The translations under genes were made by a program, and so were the position numbers. Source: Bradyrhizobium sp. Ec3.3 (GTDB lineage Bacteria > Pseudomonadota > Alphaproteobacteria > Rhizobiales > Xanthobacteraceae). From it: DNA of 64,000 nucleotides. The DNA lies in assembly GCF_000472925.1 (NCBI RefSeq), contig NZ_AXAS01000012.1, positions 62,001-126,000 of the forward strand. The letters run 5' to 3'. Of the stretch, positions 26,565 to 36,870 are shown one piece after another (within the stretch, counting starts at the first letter, position 1; each line of letters starts with the position of its first letter). Under the pieces are notes generated by a model. It was not told the DNA's origin and ran no database searches. It saw nothing but the letters and a program-made list of their open reading frames with translations.

Positions 26565-27949
26565 TGGATACCCGCAATGTCCAAGCAGGAGCTGATGCCG
26601 GTCACGGCATCAGCTTCAACGAAGCCCTTCGCGTCTGGCTTCGGGTCGCCGTCTTGAGCTTCGGCGGCCCGGCCGGTCAGATCGCGGTCATGCACCGCAT
26701 CCTGGTCGAGGAGAAGAACTGGATCTCCGAGGGCCGTTTCCTGCATGCGCTGAACTACTGCATGCTGCTGCCGGGACCGGAGGCGCAGCAGCTTGCGACC
26801 TATATCGGCTGGCTGATGCACCGGACGGCCGGCGGGTTGATGGCCGGCGGACTGTTCATCCTGCCCGGCATCATCGCCATCATGGGCCTGAGCTACATCT
26901 ATGCGGCCTTCGGCAATGTCAGTTTCGTCGAGGCGCTGTTCTTTGGCCTGAAGGCCGCGGTGCTCGCCATCGTCGTCGAAGCCGTTGTGCGCGTCGGCAA
27001 GCGCGCGCTGAAGAACCGCATCATGATCGCGCTCGCGGCCGCAGCCTTCGTCGCGATCTTCTTCTTCGCCGTCCCCTTCCCGATCATCATCATCACCGCC
27101 GGCATGATCGGCTATGTCGGCGCAAGAAGCGGCCGTCCGGAATTCGCGCCCTCGGCCCATGGCCATGGCACCAACACCGCCGCGATCGACAGCATGCTCG
27201 GCGAGGCCGTTCCCGATCATGTCCGCCCCAACACCGCGCGTGCGATCCGCGTCGGCGCGCTATGGCTCGCGCTCTGGCTCGTGCCGGTGATCGCTCTGCT
27301 CGCGGCGTCCGGACAGGCCAACGTGTTCAGCCAGATCGCGCTGTTCTTCTCGAAGATGGCGCTGGTAACCTTCGGCGGTGCCTATGCGGTGCTCGCCTAT
27401 GTCGCCCAACAGGCGGTGGAGCATTATCACTGGCTCAGCGCGCGCGAGATGCTGGACGGTCTCGGCATGGCCGAGACCACGCCCGGTCCCCTCATCATGG
27501 TGCTGCAATTCGTGGGCTTCATGGCCGCCTTCCGTGATCCAAACGGGCTGTCGCCGATGCTCGCGGGCACATTCGGGGGCCTGCTTGCGACATGGGTCAC
27601 CTTCACGCCCTGCTTCCTCTGGATCTTCTTAGGGGCCCCCTATGTCGAGCTCTTGCGCGGCAATAAAGGCCTCGCCGGCGCGCTCAGCGCGATCACTGCG
27701 GCCGTCGTCGGCGTGATCCTCAACCTCTCGATCTGGTTCGCGCTGCACACGCTGTTCCGCGAGACCGTCCCGGTGCACGCATTTCCGCTGTCCTTCGACA
27801 TGCCGGTGCTTGCAAGCGTCGACATCGCGGCACTCGTGCTCTCGATCGCGGCCGCGACGGCAATCTTTCGCTTCAAGCTCGGCATGCTGACGGTGCTGGC
27901 GGGATCGTGCGCGGCCGGCGTGGCGCTGCGGCTGGCGGGTTTGATCTAG
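26564..27949 (+). CDS. chrA: Chromate efflux transporter ChrA
   Basis: A 461-residue long-chain CHR-family transporter with two homologous CHR halves. The motifs FGGPAGQIA (first half) and FGGAYAVLAYV plus the PGPLI motif (second half) are intact. It extrudes chromate across the inner membrane, driven by the membrane potential. ATG 26564 overlaps the chrB stop by one base. A short GC-rich hairpin follows the stop. Confidence 0.94.
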   Translation: MDTRNVQAGADAGHGISFNEALRVWLRVAVLSFGGPAGQIAVMHRILVEEKNWISEGRFLHALNYCMLLPGPEAQQLATYIGWLMHRTAGGLMAGGLFILPGIIAIMGLSYIYAAFGNVSFVEALFFGLKAAVLAIVVEAVVRVGKRALKNRIMIALAAAAFVAIFFFAVPFPIIIITAGMIGYVGARSGRPEFAPSAHGHGTNTAAIDSMLGEAVPDHVRPNTARAIRVGALWLALWLVPVIALLAASGQANVFSQIALFFSKMALVTFGGAYAVLAYVAQQAVEHYHWLSAREMLDGLGMAETTPGPLIMVLQFVGFMAAFRDPNGLSPMLAGTFGGLLATWVTFTPCFLWIFLGAPYVELLRGNKGLAGALSAITAAVVGVILNLSIWFALHTLFRETVPVHAFPLSFDMPVLASVDIAALVLSIAAATAIFRFKLGMLTVLAGSCAAGVALRLAGLI

Positions 27950-28269
27950 GAGCTAGGAGAGACGCGGCTTCAGGCCGCGATCTCAGCCATCGCTGTCGCT
28001 GAGTCTCTAGCCAATCGCAACGCTCCGGGCCTCGGCCCGCGCCACCGCGCTTTCGGGTCAAAGCGGACATCAACCGGGCGATACTCCCTGCTCAATCGGT
28101 CGAAAATGACCCAAAGGCAAATCCCTTGGTGTCCCCCATTTGTCGTTCGGTTCCGCTGCTTTCCTGCCGAGTTTGCATAGCCGACGTGCCCGCCGCTTCC
28201 CTATGGTCGAGGAGAGTGAACTGAACTCGCAACAGAGGCTCAGATTTTGAAGATCGTTTCGCTCATCGG
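27950..28269. other. Intergenic between chrA and a lipoprotein gene
   Basis: The 320-bp stretch holds no supported gene. It contains the hairpin above and, at about 28055-28080, the word AAAGCGGACATC. I recognise that word as the end of a dispersed Bradyrhizobium intergenic sequence that yields spurious short frames. Confidence 0.5.
27963..27979 (+). terminator. Possible weak terminator hairpin after chrA
   Basis: CGCGGC and GCCGCG pair around a five-base loop 14 bp after the chrA stop. There is no U tract, so intrinsic termination would be weak. Confidence 0.3.
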
Positions 28270-29094
28270 TTAGGGCCGAGCCTTCAAGGTATGTGGCCAA
28301 AGCGGGACGCGAAAAATCTTGAAGCCAGCGATTTCAGGAAACCCGTCCGCTGCGTCCGCAGACACGAGGGCCAGCACAGCAGCCGTCACCTCGCCATTGC
28401 TAAGCCGATCGATCGCCGCGGTGTGTCCTGCACTCACTTTGATTGAGACCCTTCCTGCCACAACAAACCCGATCCAAACATCAACGCTGGATGCAGAATA
28501 CCTTTCATCCATCGCAACATTTTTACCCGCAAGATCGGCTACCGACTTGATCTCCGGACGAGCCATTACAACGGCAACCAGGAGGTCCGCGGGTTCGCCA
28601 TCGTCATGTGGAGCTGTCAAATCCGCATCCGTCATTCGCTCTGCGACCTCGGTCGCAGCCGCCACCTGCTCCTGCAGGGTTCTGCTTTTGGAATTCGGAG
28701 AGAGAACCACAGTGGATTGCCCTATCGTACCCAAATCCGCAGCGGCTTTGCTTTTCGGCTCGAGTTGCGTCCTCAATGAGGGAGGCCGGAGCGGGATGCG
28801 AGTTGACGTAGGCTCAGTTTTTGCTCTGATGCTTGCAGGTTTTGTTTTCTTGGTGATGAAACGGGAAGCCCTGTCACGGCCCCGAAGAGACAGCGGCTTT
28901 TCGCTCTTGAGTTTGGTTTCTGTCGGCGCTTCGGTCTTGAATGACGCGAATTCGATCGGCTGATGAGCCGCCGCTCTGGGAAAACAGGCGAACTGGCGTT
29001 CGTCAGTGCACGGTACTGTACCCGCCTGGTGTGGTGGTTGACGGCTGCAGCCGACCAAGGTCGCCGCGAGCGCGATCATGAGAAGCGCCCTCAA
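28270..29094 (-). CDS. Putative lipoprotein with C-terminal TAXI/substrate-binding-like region
   Basis: A 274-residue protein with a lipobox LVGC at residues 13-16. A polar Lys/Thr/Pro-rich linker follows (about 60-140). The C-terminal 130 residues contain a KSVADLAGKNVAMDE segment like that in TRAP-transporter TAXI-type substrate-binding proteins. The binding domain looks too short for a complete TAXI fold, so the assignment is tentative. The start is TTG at 29094, with AGGAGG five bases upstream; an ATG at 29079 would remove part of the signal. No transporter genes are adjacent. Confidence 0.55.
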   Translation of the reverse strand: MRALLMIALAATLVGCSRQPPHQAGTVPCTDERQFACFPRAAAHQPIEFASFKTEAPTETKLKSEKPLSLRGRDRASRFITKKTKPASIRAKTEPTSTRIPLRPPSLRTQLEPKSKAAADLGTIGQSTVVLSPNSKSRTLQEQVAAATEVAERMTDADLTAPHDDGEPADLLVAVVMARPEIKSVADLAGKNVAMDERYSASSVDVWIGFVVAGRVSIKVSAGHTAAIDRLSNGEVTAAVLALVSADAADGFPEIAGFKIFRVPLWPHTLKARP

Positions 29095-29570
29095 ACAATC
29101 CTCCTAGAGGATGAATGTCCGCCGTCATTCGCCTTGCGTATTGATCTCCACGCTGGGGGTCTACCTTTTGTGCAAAAACGTTAAAGGCGCACTAACCGTC
29201 GGGGTCCTTAATGCGCGATCCCCCATATGGTTAATGTCGGCACGGCCGTAGCAACTTCGATTTGCACCTAGCGAATTTCCGTCGCCTACGTCAGAACCGG
29301 TCATATGTCAGCTTGTGTGGGGCAAAGCGGACGTCCATCAGCTGAGTCGCGATGTCCGAGTCTGGCCCTTCGCGACAAAGTGCGCCGCCGCGCGAACTTG
29401 GTCGCTAGAGCAGACGCAGCCATCGTCAGGTCACGCCAACAGATTTGTGGGTACACGCTTGACGTGGCTGGGCTTGTGGCGTTTGCGCCGTAATGCCCGA
29501 GCATAGAGATTACAGAATTCGTAGAGCAACGACGATGCGGATAGAGGCGCGCGTGACCCAGGACGGACTT
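29095..29570. other. Intergenic region with dispersed-repeat relic
   Basis: The 476-bp gap between the lipoprotein and SulP genes has no supported gene. The stretch at about 29315-29400, reading GGGGCAAAGCGGACGTC onward, resembles a common Bradyrhizobium intergenic repeat that produces spurious short reading frames; this is recalled, not tested. The SulP stop lies at its right edge. Confidence 0.45.
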
Positions 29571-31286
29571 TCACAAATCGTCCTCCTTAAGCGGCGCGAT
29601 TTGTTGAGACTCGCGCAGGTAGGCCTTCAGGGCCTGGCGCAGTGTAGGAAGGATCCACGTCTCATGTTCCGGCCGGTAGAGACCGGCCTCCCGAAACCAT
29701 TCGAGAAACTCGGCCTTGCGCCCGGCTAGCATCAGGAACGTTCCGCGGGCTTCGAGCCGTTCGCGCAAATCGCGAAGTGCATACAGTCCGGTCGTGTCGA
29801 TCTGGCTGACTGGAATTGCATCAATCACAAACCATCGTAGTTCCGGGCCTGCGGCGTCGGCCACCGTCAGCGCTCTCGCCTTGAAGTAGTCGGAATTGAA
29901 GAAGGTAAGCGGGCCATCGAAGCGATACAGCACGAGCCCCGGAAACGTCCTGGCGTCTGGATGTCGCTCGACCGAATGCAGACCGGGGAGTCCGTCGACC
30001 GTTCCCAGGACTTCGTCCCTCGGCCGCGCGGTCAACTTGACGAAGCGGACCAGGGCCAACCCCACCGCGATGAGGATTCCGTTGATGGCGCCCAGCGCGA
30101 CCACTCCGAGCGTGGTGATCACGGCCAGGACGACCTCGCTACGATCGATGCTCCAGATTTCGCGTAGCGTACGCGTGTCAAACAGCGAAATCGAAGCGAA
30201 CACGAGCAATGCGCCCAGCGCAGCAATCGGCACATATCGCAAGGGCCCTGTCAGAAACAGCAACACTGCGGCGATTGTCGCCGCCGCCACCAGGCCAGTC
30301 ACTTGGGTGCGACCGCCGGATGCAACGGCCACGGCTGTGCGCGAGTCAGCGCCGGTCACGGCGAACCCCTGAGACAAGGCGGAGGCGAGATTAGCTGCAC
30401 CAAATGCAGCCAGCTCACGGTCAGCGTCGATCTCGTAGCCGCCCTTCGACGCAAAGCTGCGCGCTGTCAACATGCCACTCGAAAACAGCACGAGAGCGAG
30501 CCCCGCCGCGCTGCCCAGCAGGGATGGTATGTCGTCCGTTGGAAATCTGGGCAATCGCAGCGGCGGCAGGCCCGCAGGAACCGCCCCCAGAATAGCCACT
30601 CCATACCGGTCCAACCCGAACAATGCGACCGCGGCGCCGGCGGCGATCAATATGATCGGTGCAGCCGGAAGTCGCGGTACCCAGCGCGCCAGCCCAAACA
30701 ATATCGCCAGGCTTGCCGCTCCGACGATCAACGTCGGAACCTGCGTCTCCGGAAGCTTGGCGAAGATTTCGAACAGTTGCGGAATAATCCTTTTGGATTC
30801 GATGGAAAAGCCGAGCAGCTTGCCGATCTGCCCCAGGCAAATGGAAATTGCGACCCCGTTCAAGAGTCCGACAAGGATTGGCTTGGAAAGAAATTCCGCC
30901 AGCGCACCGAGCCGCAAGAAACTCGCTCCAATGCAGAACATGCCGGCCAGAAATGTGACTGCGACCGACAGCGACCAGTACAGTTCGACATTGCCGCCCG
31001 CCAGCGGAGCTACTGCGGCGGCGACCATAGCGCACACGGCTGCATCGGGATTCACGATCATTTGCCGCGAAGTGCCGAAGATGGCGTACGCGATCAGCGG
31101 CAGAATGCTCGAATATAGCCCCACGACCGGATCGAAGCCCGCGAGCTGCGCGTAGGCAATCGCGACCGGCAAGGCTACTGCGGCAACAGAGATTCCCGCC
31201 AACAGATCGTGCCGAAAGTCGTCGGCAAAACTGTAGGACAAAAGTTTTATCAATCCGGGTGCAATACGCGTCAGACGGTCAGTCAT
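29571..31286 (-). CDS. SulP-family anion transporter with STAS domain
   Basis: A 571-residue membrane protein of the SLC26/SulP family. The N-terminal 420 residues contain the transport core with ten or more hydrophobic helices, including the VALPVAIAYAQLAGFDPVVGLYSS family signature. Residues 440-560 are a cytoplasmic STAS domain with VIDAIPVSQIDTTG. Sulfate, bicarbonate and dicarboxylates are transported by relatives; the substrate here is not decidable. ATG 31286 is the first in frame. Confidence 0.9.
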   Translation of the reverse strand: MTDRLTRIAPGLIKLLSYSFADDFRHDLLAGISVAAVALPVAIAYAQLAGFDPVVGLYSSILPLIAYAIFGTSRQMIVNPDAAVCAMVAAAVAPLAGGNVELYWSLSVAVTFLAGMFCIGASFLRLGALAEFLSKPILVGLLNGVAISICLGQIGKLLGFSIESKRIIPQLFEIFAKLPETQVPTLIVGAASLAILFGLARWVPRLPAAPIILIAAGAAVALFGLDRYGVAILGAVPAGLPPLRLPRFPTDDIPSLLGSAAGLALVLFSSGMLTARSFASKGGYEIDADRELAAFGAANLASALSQGFAVTGADSRTAVAVASGGRTQVTGLVAAATIAAVLLFLTGPLRYVPIAALGALLVFASISLFDTRTLREIWSIDRSEVVLAVITTLGVVALGAINGILIAVGLALVRFVKLTARPRDEVLGTVDGLPGLHSVERHPDARTFPGLVLYRFDGPLTFFNSDYFKARALTVADAAGPELRWFVIDAIPVSQIDTTGLYALRDLRERLEARGTFLMLAGRKAEFLEWFREAGLYRPEHETWILPTLRQALKAYLRESQQIAPLKEDDL

Positions 31287-31400
31287 GCCGGATTACGAGT
31301 AGTGGTACGCCGGAGCGCAAGCCACGCAACTCTAGCTGCGCGAGCGAAGGTCCGCCAGTGGCCCTACGCGACCATGTTGCGTCGCGTTCGCCAAGCCCGA

Positions 31401-31829
31401 TCATGTCGGCGCAATAGCGATATAGGGAATGCAGGCCACGACAACGGCGAGCTGGATCGCATTGCCCAGCATGCCGCCCCAATGCAGCCGCCGGAGTCGG
31501 CGCGCGGCCTCCGTGTCGCCGGCATCTCCGTCACTGATCCGGGCATCCATCTGCCGCAGGAACCAGCGGCGCGACCACACGGCGAGAGCCGTGATCAAGC
31601 CGACGCCTATGGCCAGGACCGGGCGGCCGTCCACGGCAACGGCAGTCGTGCCTACGGCACCGGCGACGGCCAATGTCAGGAAGTAGCCGTTGAACATGGC
31701 GCGCAAGAGCAGCGCGACAGGTCGGACGTCCAGCTTCACCAGCAGAAAGGCCGGCGCCGCCAGCAGCAGATAAAACATCGGAAGCAGCAGGATGATCGTG
31801 GCAAACAGGGCGACGTTGTCTGGCATCAT
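31401..31829 (-). CDS. Small membrane protein, unknown function
   Basis: A 142-residue protein with four hydrophobic segments (about 8-30, 46-62, 70-88, 118-138) and no domain I recognise. Tandem ATG codons at 31829 and 31826 follow a purine-rich GAGGGGGG stretch eight bases upstream, so the shorter start at 31829 is used rather than the longer frame. It lies between sulP and the divergent PLP-enzyme gene, separated from sulP by 114 bp. Confidence 0.65.
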   Translation of the reverse strand: MMPDNVALFATIILLLPMFYLLLAAPAFLLVKLDVRPVALLLRAMFNGYFLTLAVAGAVGTTAVAVDGRPVLAIGVGLITALAVWSRRWFLRQMDARISDGDAGDTEAARRLRRLHWGGMLGNAIQLAVVVACIPYIAIAPT

Positions 31830-31996
31830 CCGAACACCCCCCTCGTTCCTGCGCCGGGCAAGGGTTCTCCGGCAGCGCAGTATCGGCCTCGATTTGTCGC
31901 CGGCACCATTGGGCTTTGGTTGGACGCGCACTGCGTCCAGCGGCCTAGGACCCGATCTCCACCGGAAACGTTGATAGGGGTCATCGAAGGCGCGCC

Positions 31997-33307
31997 ATGG
32001 AAACACTCTCTGCGTATCTCGACCGGAAGCACGAGGAACTTGCATTGCTGAATGGTTGCCTCGCGAAGCCTTTGGCGCTGCGAGAGTCGGTTGCGGTCGT
32101 GGAGGTGATCGAACAGAAATTCCGCCTTGCCGCGGCGCTGAAGGCTGAACACGCCCTGCACGACTGGGCGCGCACGGAAACCGACTGGGCACATTGGGGG
32201 CGGCTGCGCGCCGGTCCGTTCGAGTTCAGCTACGATTACCAGCGCGCCGATCTCGACGTCCGCGGTCCTCCGTTCTACGACGTCGAGAACGCCGCGATGC
32301 CGGAGACCATCTACACGTCGTCAGGCATGGCAGCGATATCGGCGCTGCTGCTGAGCTCCGCCCGCGTAATCCCGAACGCAGACATTCTGGTCCTGCCCGG
32401 CTCCTATGGCGAGACCATCGAGTTGATTGAACGCCATGCCCGACATCTGCGTCTCGTGGCGCTGAACCAAGCGCCCCGTGAACTCGCGCCTCTCGCGGGC
32501 CGGCCGAAAATTCTCCTCTTCGACTCCTGTGCGCCGGCTGCCGCCTTCGAAGCGACGCTGCGCTGCGAGGCGAGCGGGCTCGATCTGGTCATCTTCGACA
32601 CGACATGCTTCTCGACCGGTTCGGGACGGATCCGCCGCGTGCTCGGCTGGGCCCGGCGCCGGCAAATTCCCGTCGTCCTCGTGCGCAGCCACACCAAGCT
32701 CGATTCTCTCGGCCTGGAATATGGCCGTCTGGGTTCTGCATCATTCATTGCCGCTGACGAGCGGATGACCACGAATGGCCGGCAATTGCTGACCGATCTG
32801 AAGACGGAAATGCGCGATGCCGTGCGGCTGTTCGGCGGCGCGGCCCTGCCGGCGCATTTTCCGCCCTATGTCGGGACGGAAGCCTACCGCATGCTGACCG
32901 ACCGGCGCGTCGCAGCCATCCTTCGCAACAGCCGGCGAACAGCCCGCTATTTTGCAGCGGCGCTTCCCGGTTCATCGGCCGAGTTGCATTTCGCCCATGG
33001 GCTCTACGTGACGCTGGCACCAAAGTGGAGCATGAACGAGCAGCAGGCGCGGCAGATCGCGGTGGATCTGTCGGGCAACTTGGGCCGGGCCGGATTGCCG
33101 CTTCGCCACGCAGGAAGCTTTGGCTTTGATTTCGGTGCGACGGAGTGGTTCCACGACACCATCAGCAATCGCTATGTCGTCAGGATCGCCGTGCCGGATT
33201 TGCCGACGCCGTTGTGGGACGAGGTCGCTCAAGCTGTGGCGCGCTGGTGGTCTTCGCATGAGCAGGACGCCCCCCGGCGTGGGCTGCCCGCCAACGTATC
33301 CGCATAG
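31997..33307 (+). CDS. PLP-dependent enzyme (fold type I), unknown reaction
   Basis: A 436-residue protein with the layout of a fold-type-I PLP enzyme. A phosphate-contact region is TSSGMAA (108-113), a pyridine-nitrogen Asp is Asp201 (VIFDTT) and the Schiff-base lysine is Lys234 (SHTKLDSLG). Overall similarity is nearest to the Cys/Met metabolism group, but it does not fit a named enzyme. The N-terminal 60 residues are unusual. A divergent small membrane protein lies 167 bp upstream and an unknown single-pass protein follows. No pathway context is visible. Confidence 0.72.
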   Translation: METLSAYLDRKHEELALLNGCLAKPLALRESVAVVEVIEQKFRLAAALKAEHALHDWARTETDWAHWGRLRAGPFEFSYDYQRADLDVRGPPFYDVENAAMPETIYTSSGMAAISALLLSSARVIPNADILVLPGSYGETIELIERHARHLRLVALNQAPRELAPLAGRPKILLFDSCAPAAAFEATLRCEASGLDLVIFDTTCFSTGSGRIRRVLGWARRRQIPVVLVRSHTKLDSLGLEYGRLGSASFIAADERMTTNGRQLLTDLKTEMRDAVRLFGGAALPAHFPPYVGTEAYRMLTDRRVAAILRNSRRTARYFAAALPGSSAELHFAHGLYVTLAPKWSMNEQQARQIAVDLSGNLGRAGLPLRHAGSFGFDFGATEWFHDTISNRYVVRIAVPDLPTPLWDEVAQAVARWWSSHEQDAPRRGLPANVSA

Positions 33308-33377
33308 CCTCACGTCTCACCGGACTCCTCCGCCCCGGTGAAAGACGCTAAGGTGTGTTCGAGGGGGAATCTGCGCC

Positions 33378-34181
33378 GTGGAATCGTTTCCTGATCAGAA
33401 GGCCAGGCCGCGACGACCGGTCATTATTCTCGTGCTCCTGTCCCTCCTCCTGATCGCCTGCTTCGTCGCCATGTATTACGCCGGCGATCTGTCGAAGTAT
33501 CAGGCCGTCGTTTCCGCCGAGGAGACCCGCACCGCCTTGCGCGAAGTGACTGATGCCGAGCAGCTCGATCAGGTCATCAAGCTGCATCCTTCGAACAGGC
33601 TGCTCAGGCTGCTTGCGCTCGCAAACAGCGACGCGATGGAAATCGATGCCGCCGCGCGAAAGCTGCTGGGCGAGGTCGAGCCGAAACCGCTGCCGAAGCT
33701 CGGCGATCTCGGCGCGTCGAGCCGCAGCGACCTTGACGGGCTGCGCCGCGATCTCAAGACGGCGGAAAACAATGCGGCAGGTTTGGCGCGTCGGTACGCC
33801 GAGACGATCAAGACCACGCGTGACAGGATCGAAAACGACGCGCGCTCGCTGAACCTCGGGGATGCGCGGCTCGCCGGTTTCATGGCGCTGATCGACGAGC
33901 AGCATGCGGCGTGGACGGCGCTCACCTCCAAGGCGCTCGCCTCGCGGGCGGATTACTACAATGCTTTCGACAAATGTGTGGCGCTTCTGATACGCGAGTT
34001 CGGGGTCTACAAGGTCGCGAACGGTCAGTTCATCTTTCCCTTCCAGTCCACGGCCGACAGCTACAATCGCGCCGCGACGGCCATGACTGCTGCGGTCAAC
34101 CGCGCTGCCGAACTCGAGGACGAAAGAAAGAGCCTGCGACAGTCAGAGTTCGCCAAATGGAAGACGTTTGTCGACGGTTAG
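33378..34181 (+). CDS. Single-pass membrane protein with coiled coil, unknown
   Basis: A 267-residue protein with one hydrophobic span at about residues 16-36. A mostly helical, charged region follows, with heptad-like stretches (about 110-160 and 235-260). No domain recognised. The start is GTG at 33378 with a GAGGGGG run twelve bases upstream. Orientation predicts a large periplasmic domain. It lies 70 bp after the PLP enzyme and may be co-transcribed with it. Confidence 0.6.
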   Translation: MESFPDQKARPRRPVIILVLLSLLLIACFVAMYYAGDLSKYQAVVSAEETRTALREVTDAEQLDQVIKLHPSNRLLRLLALANSDAMEIDAAARKLLGEVEPKPLPKLGDLGASSRSDLDGLRRDLKTAENNAAGLARRYAETIKTTRDRIENDARSLNLGDARLAGFMALIDEQHAAWTALTSKALASRADYYNAFDKCVALLIREFGVYKVANGQFIFPFQSTADSYNRAATAMTAAVNRAAELEDERKSLRQSEFAKWKTFVDG

Positions 34182-34423
34182 CCCCTGACGGCCTCGCGCG
34201 CGGGGAGCAGATTTGCCCCCTGATTTGCCCGACGTGTCAATCCGTCCAGCATCACCCGGGGGCACCCTGCCGGCGACTTGCGCGCTACTTTGCATGGGGT
34301 TGTTTTCGAGATTTTGGTTGGGAGCACCGCAGCCACACCCCACCACCGCCTTTACAAGACCAGATCGCCCGATTTCGCGGGCGATCACGGTGGTCTCGGT
34401 GGTATGAGCGCTCTGCTGTGCCC

Positions 34424-36682
34424 CTACCCGATCACCCGCCCGAACTTGTTCGATTTCGGGAAGCCCTTCGGCGGCAGGCGGCCGGCGTCGGCGCGGGTGC
34501 CCTGCCACTCGGCGAGTTCCTTCATGGTCGCGCCGAACTCGCGGCCGGCAGAGTCCTTCCAGGTCAGCCCTGCCTTTGCGTCGAACACGGCGACGTCGGA
34601 CAGGCCGCCGTCCTTGTACTTCTGCAACCGCACGCCGCGGCCGCGGGCCATTTCCGGCACCTGATCGAGCGGGAAGATCAGCATCTTGCGGTTCTCGCCG
34701 ATGACGGCGATGGTGTCACCGAGCACTTCCGTGACCGTGCGCGCCTCGTTCGGCATCTCGACGTTGAGGACCTGCTTGCCCTTCTTGGTGGTGCCGACGC
34801 AATCGTCCTCATTGACGATAAAACCCTGGCCCTCGTGGCTTGCGACCAGGAATTTGCGACCGCCCTTGTTGACGAACAGCGCGACCGGCGCGGCCTCCTG
34901 CTCGAGGTCAATGAACAGCCGGATCGGCTCGCCATGGCCGCGGCCGCCCGGCAGCTTCGCAACATCCAGCGAGTAGAACTTGCCGTTGGTCGCGAACAGC
35001 AGGAGCTTCGAGGTCGTTTCGGCGAAGAAGGCAAAGCCGAGCTTGTCATCCTGCTTGAAAGCAAGCCCCGACAAATCCTCGACATGGCCCTTCATCGTCC
35101 GGATCCAGCCCTTGTCGGAGACGACGACCGTGACCGGCTCGCGCTCGACGAAGGCTTCCTCGATCGCGGCGAGATCGTGCTCCGGCGCGTCAGCAAAGGC
35201 GGTGCGGCGCTTGCCGAGCGGCGTCTTGGGCCCGAACATGTCGCGGACCTTGCCGACCTGCTCGCCGACCTTCTTCCACTGCTCGGTTTCGGAGGCGAGC
35301 AGGCCTTCGATACCCTTCAACTCCTTGCGCAGATCCCTGTCCTCATTGCGGATCTCCATTTCCTCGAGCCTGCGCAAGTTGCGCAAACGCATGTTGAGGA
35401 TGGCTTCGGCCTGGATTTCGGTGAGCTTGAACGCCTTGATCAACGCCGGCTTCGGCTCGTCCTCGGTGCGGATGATCTTGATCACCTTGTCGAGGTTCAG
35501 ATAGGCGACCAAATGGCCGCCAAGGACCTCGAGCCGGTGCTCGATCTGGCTCTTGCGGAAGTTGGAGCGGCGGATCAGCACGTCGCGCAGATGGTCGAGC
35601 CATTCGCGCAGGCACTCCGCGAGCCCCACAACCTTGGGGATGCGGCCCTTGATCAGCACGTTCAGGTTCAGCGGGATCTTGCTTTCGAGCTCGGTCAGCC
35701 GGAACAGCGACTCCATCATCAAAGCGGGATCGACGTTCTTCGACTTCGGCTCGATGACGAGACGGACGTCCTCTGCAGATTCGTCGCGGACCTCGCCAAC
35801 CAGAGGCAGCTTTTTCTGGTCGAGCAACTCGGCGATCTTCTCGACCAGCCGCGACTTCTGCACCAGCCACGGGATCTGCGTGACGACGACGACCCAGGTG
35901 CCGCGGGCGCCTTCCTCCTGCTCCCATTTGGAACGGACGCGGAAAGAGCCACGGCCGGTGGTGTAGGCCTCCGCAATCGCCTGCTTGGAATCGACGATGA
36001 TGCCGCCGGTCGGGAAGTCCGGGCCCTTCACCCACTTCAGGAGCGACTTGGACTTGGCATCGGGCTTTTCGATCAGATGCAGGGCCGCGTCGCAAAGCTC
36101 GGCCGCATTGTGCGGCGGAATCGAGGTCGCCATGCCGACCGCGATACCCTGCGCGCCGTTGGCGAGCAGGTTCGGGAAGCCGCCGGGCAGGACCACCGGC
36201 TCCTTGGACTGGCCGTCGTAATTGGCACGGAATTCGACGCCGTCCTCGTCGATGCCGTCGAGCAGAAGCCGCGCGACGTCGGTCATGCGGGCTTCGGTGT
36301 AGCGGTAGGCGGCGGGGTTATCGCCGTCGATATTGCCGAAATTGCCCTGGCCGTCGACCAGCGGATAGCGCGAGGAGAAGTCCTGCGCGAGACGTACCAT
36401 GGCGTCGTAGATCGCCTGGTCGCCGTGCGGATGGAACGAGCCCATCACGTCGCCGACGATCTTGGCCGATTTCTTGAAGCCGGCGCCCGGGTCGAGCCTG
36501 AGCAGGCGCATGCCATAGAGGATGCGCCGGTGCACCGGCTTCAGACCGTCGCGCGCATCCGGCAGCGCGCGGCCCGTGATGGTGGAGAGCGCATAGGCGA
36601 GATAGCGCTCTTCGAGCGCATCGCGTAGCGGCACCTCGTGGATTTCAGCCGGCTTCTCCGGCGGTACCTGTCGTTTTCCCAT
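34424..36682 (-). CDS. parC: DNA topoisomerase IV subunit A
   Basis: A 752-residue subunit of topoisomerase IV, which decatenates daughter chromosomes with ParE. The catalytic Tyr128 lies in [10 protein letters not shown]. The quinolone-determining region reads [10 protein letters not shown], so the positions of the E. coli ParC Ser80 and Glu84 are Gln and Asp here. The winged-helix and tower regions are followed by a six-bladed beta-pinwheel. ATG 36682 starts [12 protein letters not shown] long open frame on the opposite strand (33911-36628) is an antisense shadow. Confidence 0.95.
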   Translation of the reverse strand: MGKRQVPPEKPAEIHEVPLRDALEERYLAYALSTITGRALPDARDGLKPVHRRILYGMRLLRLDPGAGFKKSAKIVGDVMGSFHPHGDQAIYDAMVRLAQDFSSRYPLVDGQGNFGNIDGDNPAAYRYTEARMTDVARLLLDGIDEDGVEFRANYDGQSKEPVVLPGGFPNLLANGAQGIAVGMATSIPPHNAAELCDAALHLIEKPDAKSKSLLKWVKGPDFPTGGIIVDSKQAIAEAYTTGRGSFRVRSKWEQEEGARGTWVVVVTQIPWLVQKSRLVEKIAELLDQKKLPLVGEVRDESAEDVRLVIEPKSKNVDPALMMESLFRLTELESKIPLNLNVLIKGRIPKVVGLAECLREWLDHLRDVLIRRSNFRKSQIEHRLEVLGGHLVAYLNLDKVIKIIRTEDEPKPALIKAFKLTEIQAEAILNMRLRNLRRLEEMEIRNEDRDLRKELKGIEGLLASETEQWKKVGEQVGKVRDMFGPKTPLGKRRTAFADAPEHDLAAIEEAFVEREPVTVVVSDKGWIRTMKGHVEDLSGLAFKQDDKLGFAFFAETTSKLLLFATNGKFYSLDVAKLPGGRGHGEPIRLFIDLEQEAAPVALFVNKGGRKFLVASHEGQGFIVNEDDCVGTTKKGKQVLNVEMPNEARTVTEVLGDTIAVIGENRKMLIFPLDQVPEMARGRGVRLQKYKDGGLSDVAVFDAKAGLTWKDSAGREFGATMKELAEWQGTRADAGRLPPKGFPKSNKFGRVIG

Positions 36683-36870
36683 GGGGAGGCGTTAAACCGA
36701 GACGGTGAATCGGGCAAGCCGCGAATCAAAATGCTCGATTTGGCGGGCTAACCTCCTCACAGAAAAAGGATTTGCAGGCCGATTCGGATCGGGCTCGCGC
36801 TACGCCGCCGCTTCGGATCGCAAATTGCGGACGCAAAACGGGCGAGGATCAATTGATTCCCTGTCGGCTA

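Noticed and set aside
33911..36628. A 905-codon plus-strand open frame opposite parC
   Set aside because: It is the exact antisense of parC, lacks any known domain and is Arg/Asp/Leu-rich, as expected from a GC-rich codon shadow.
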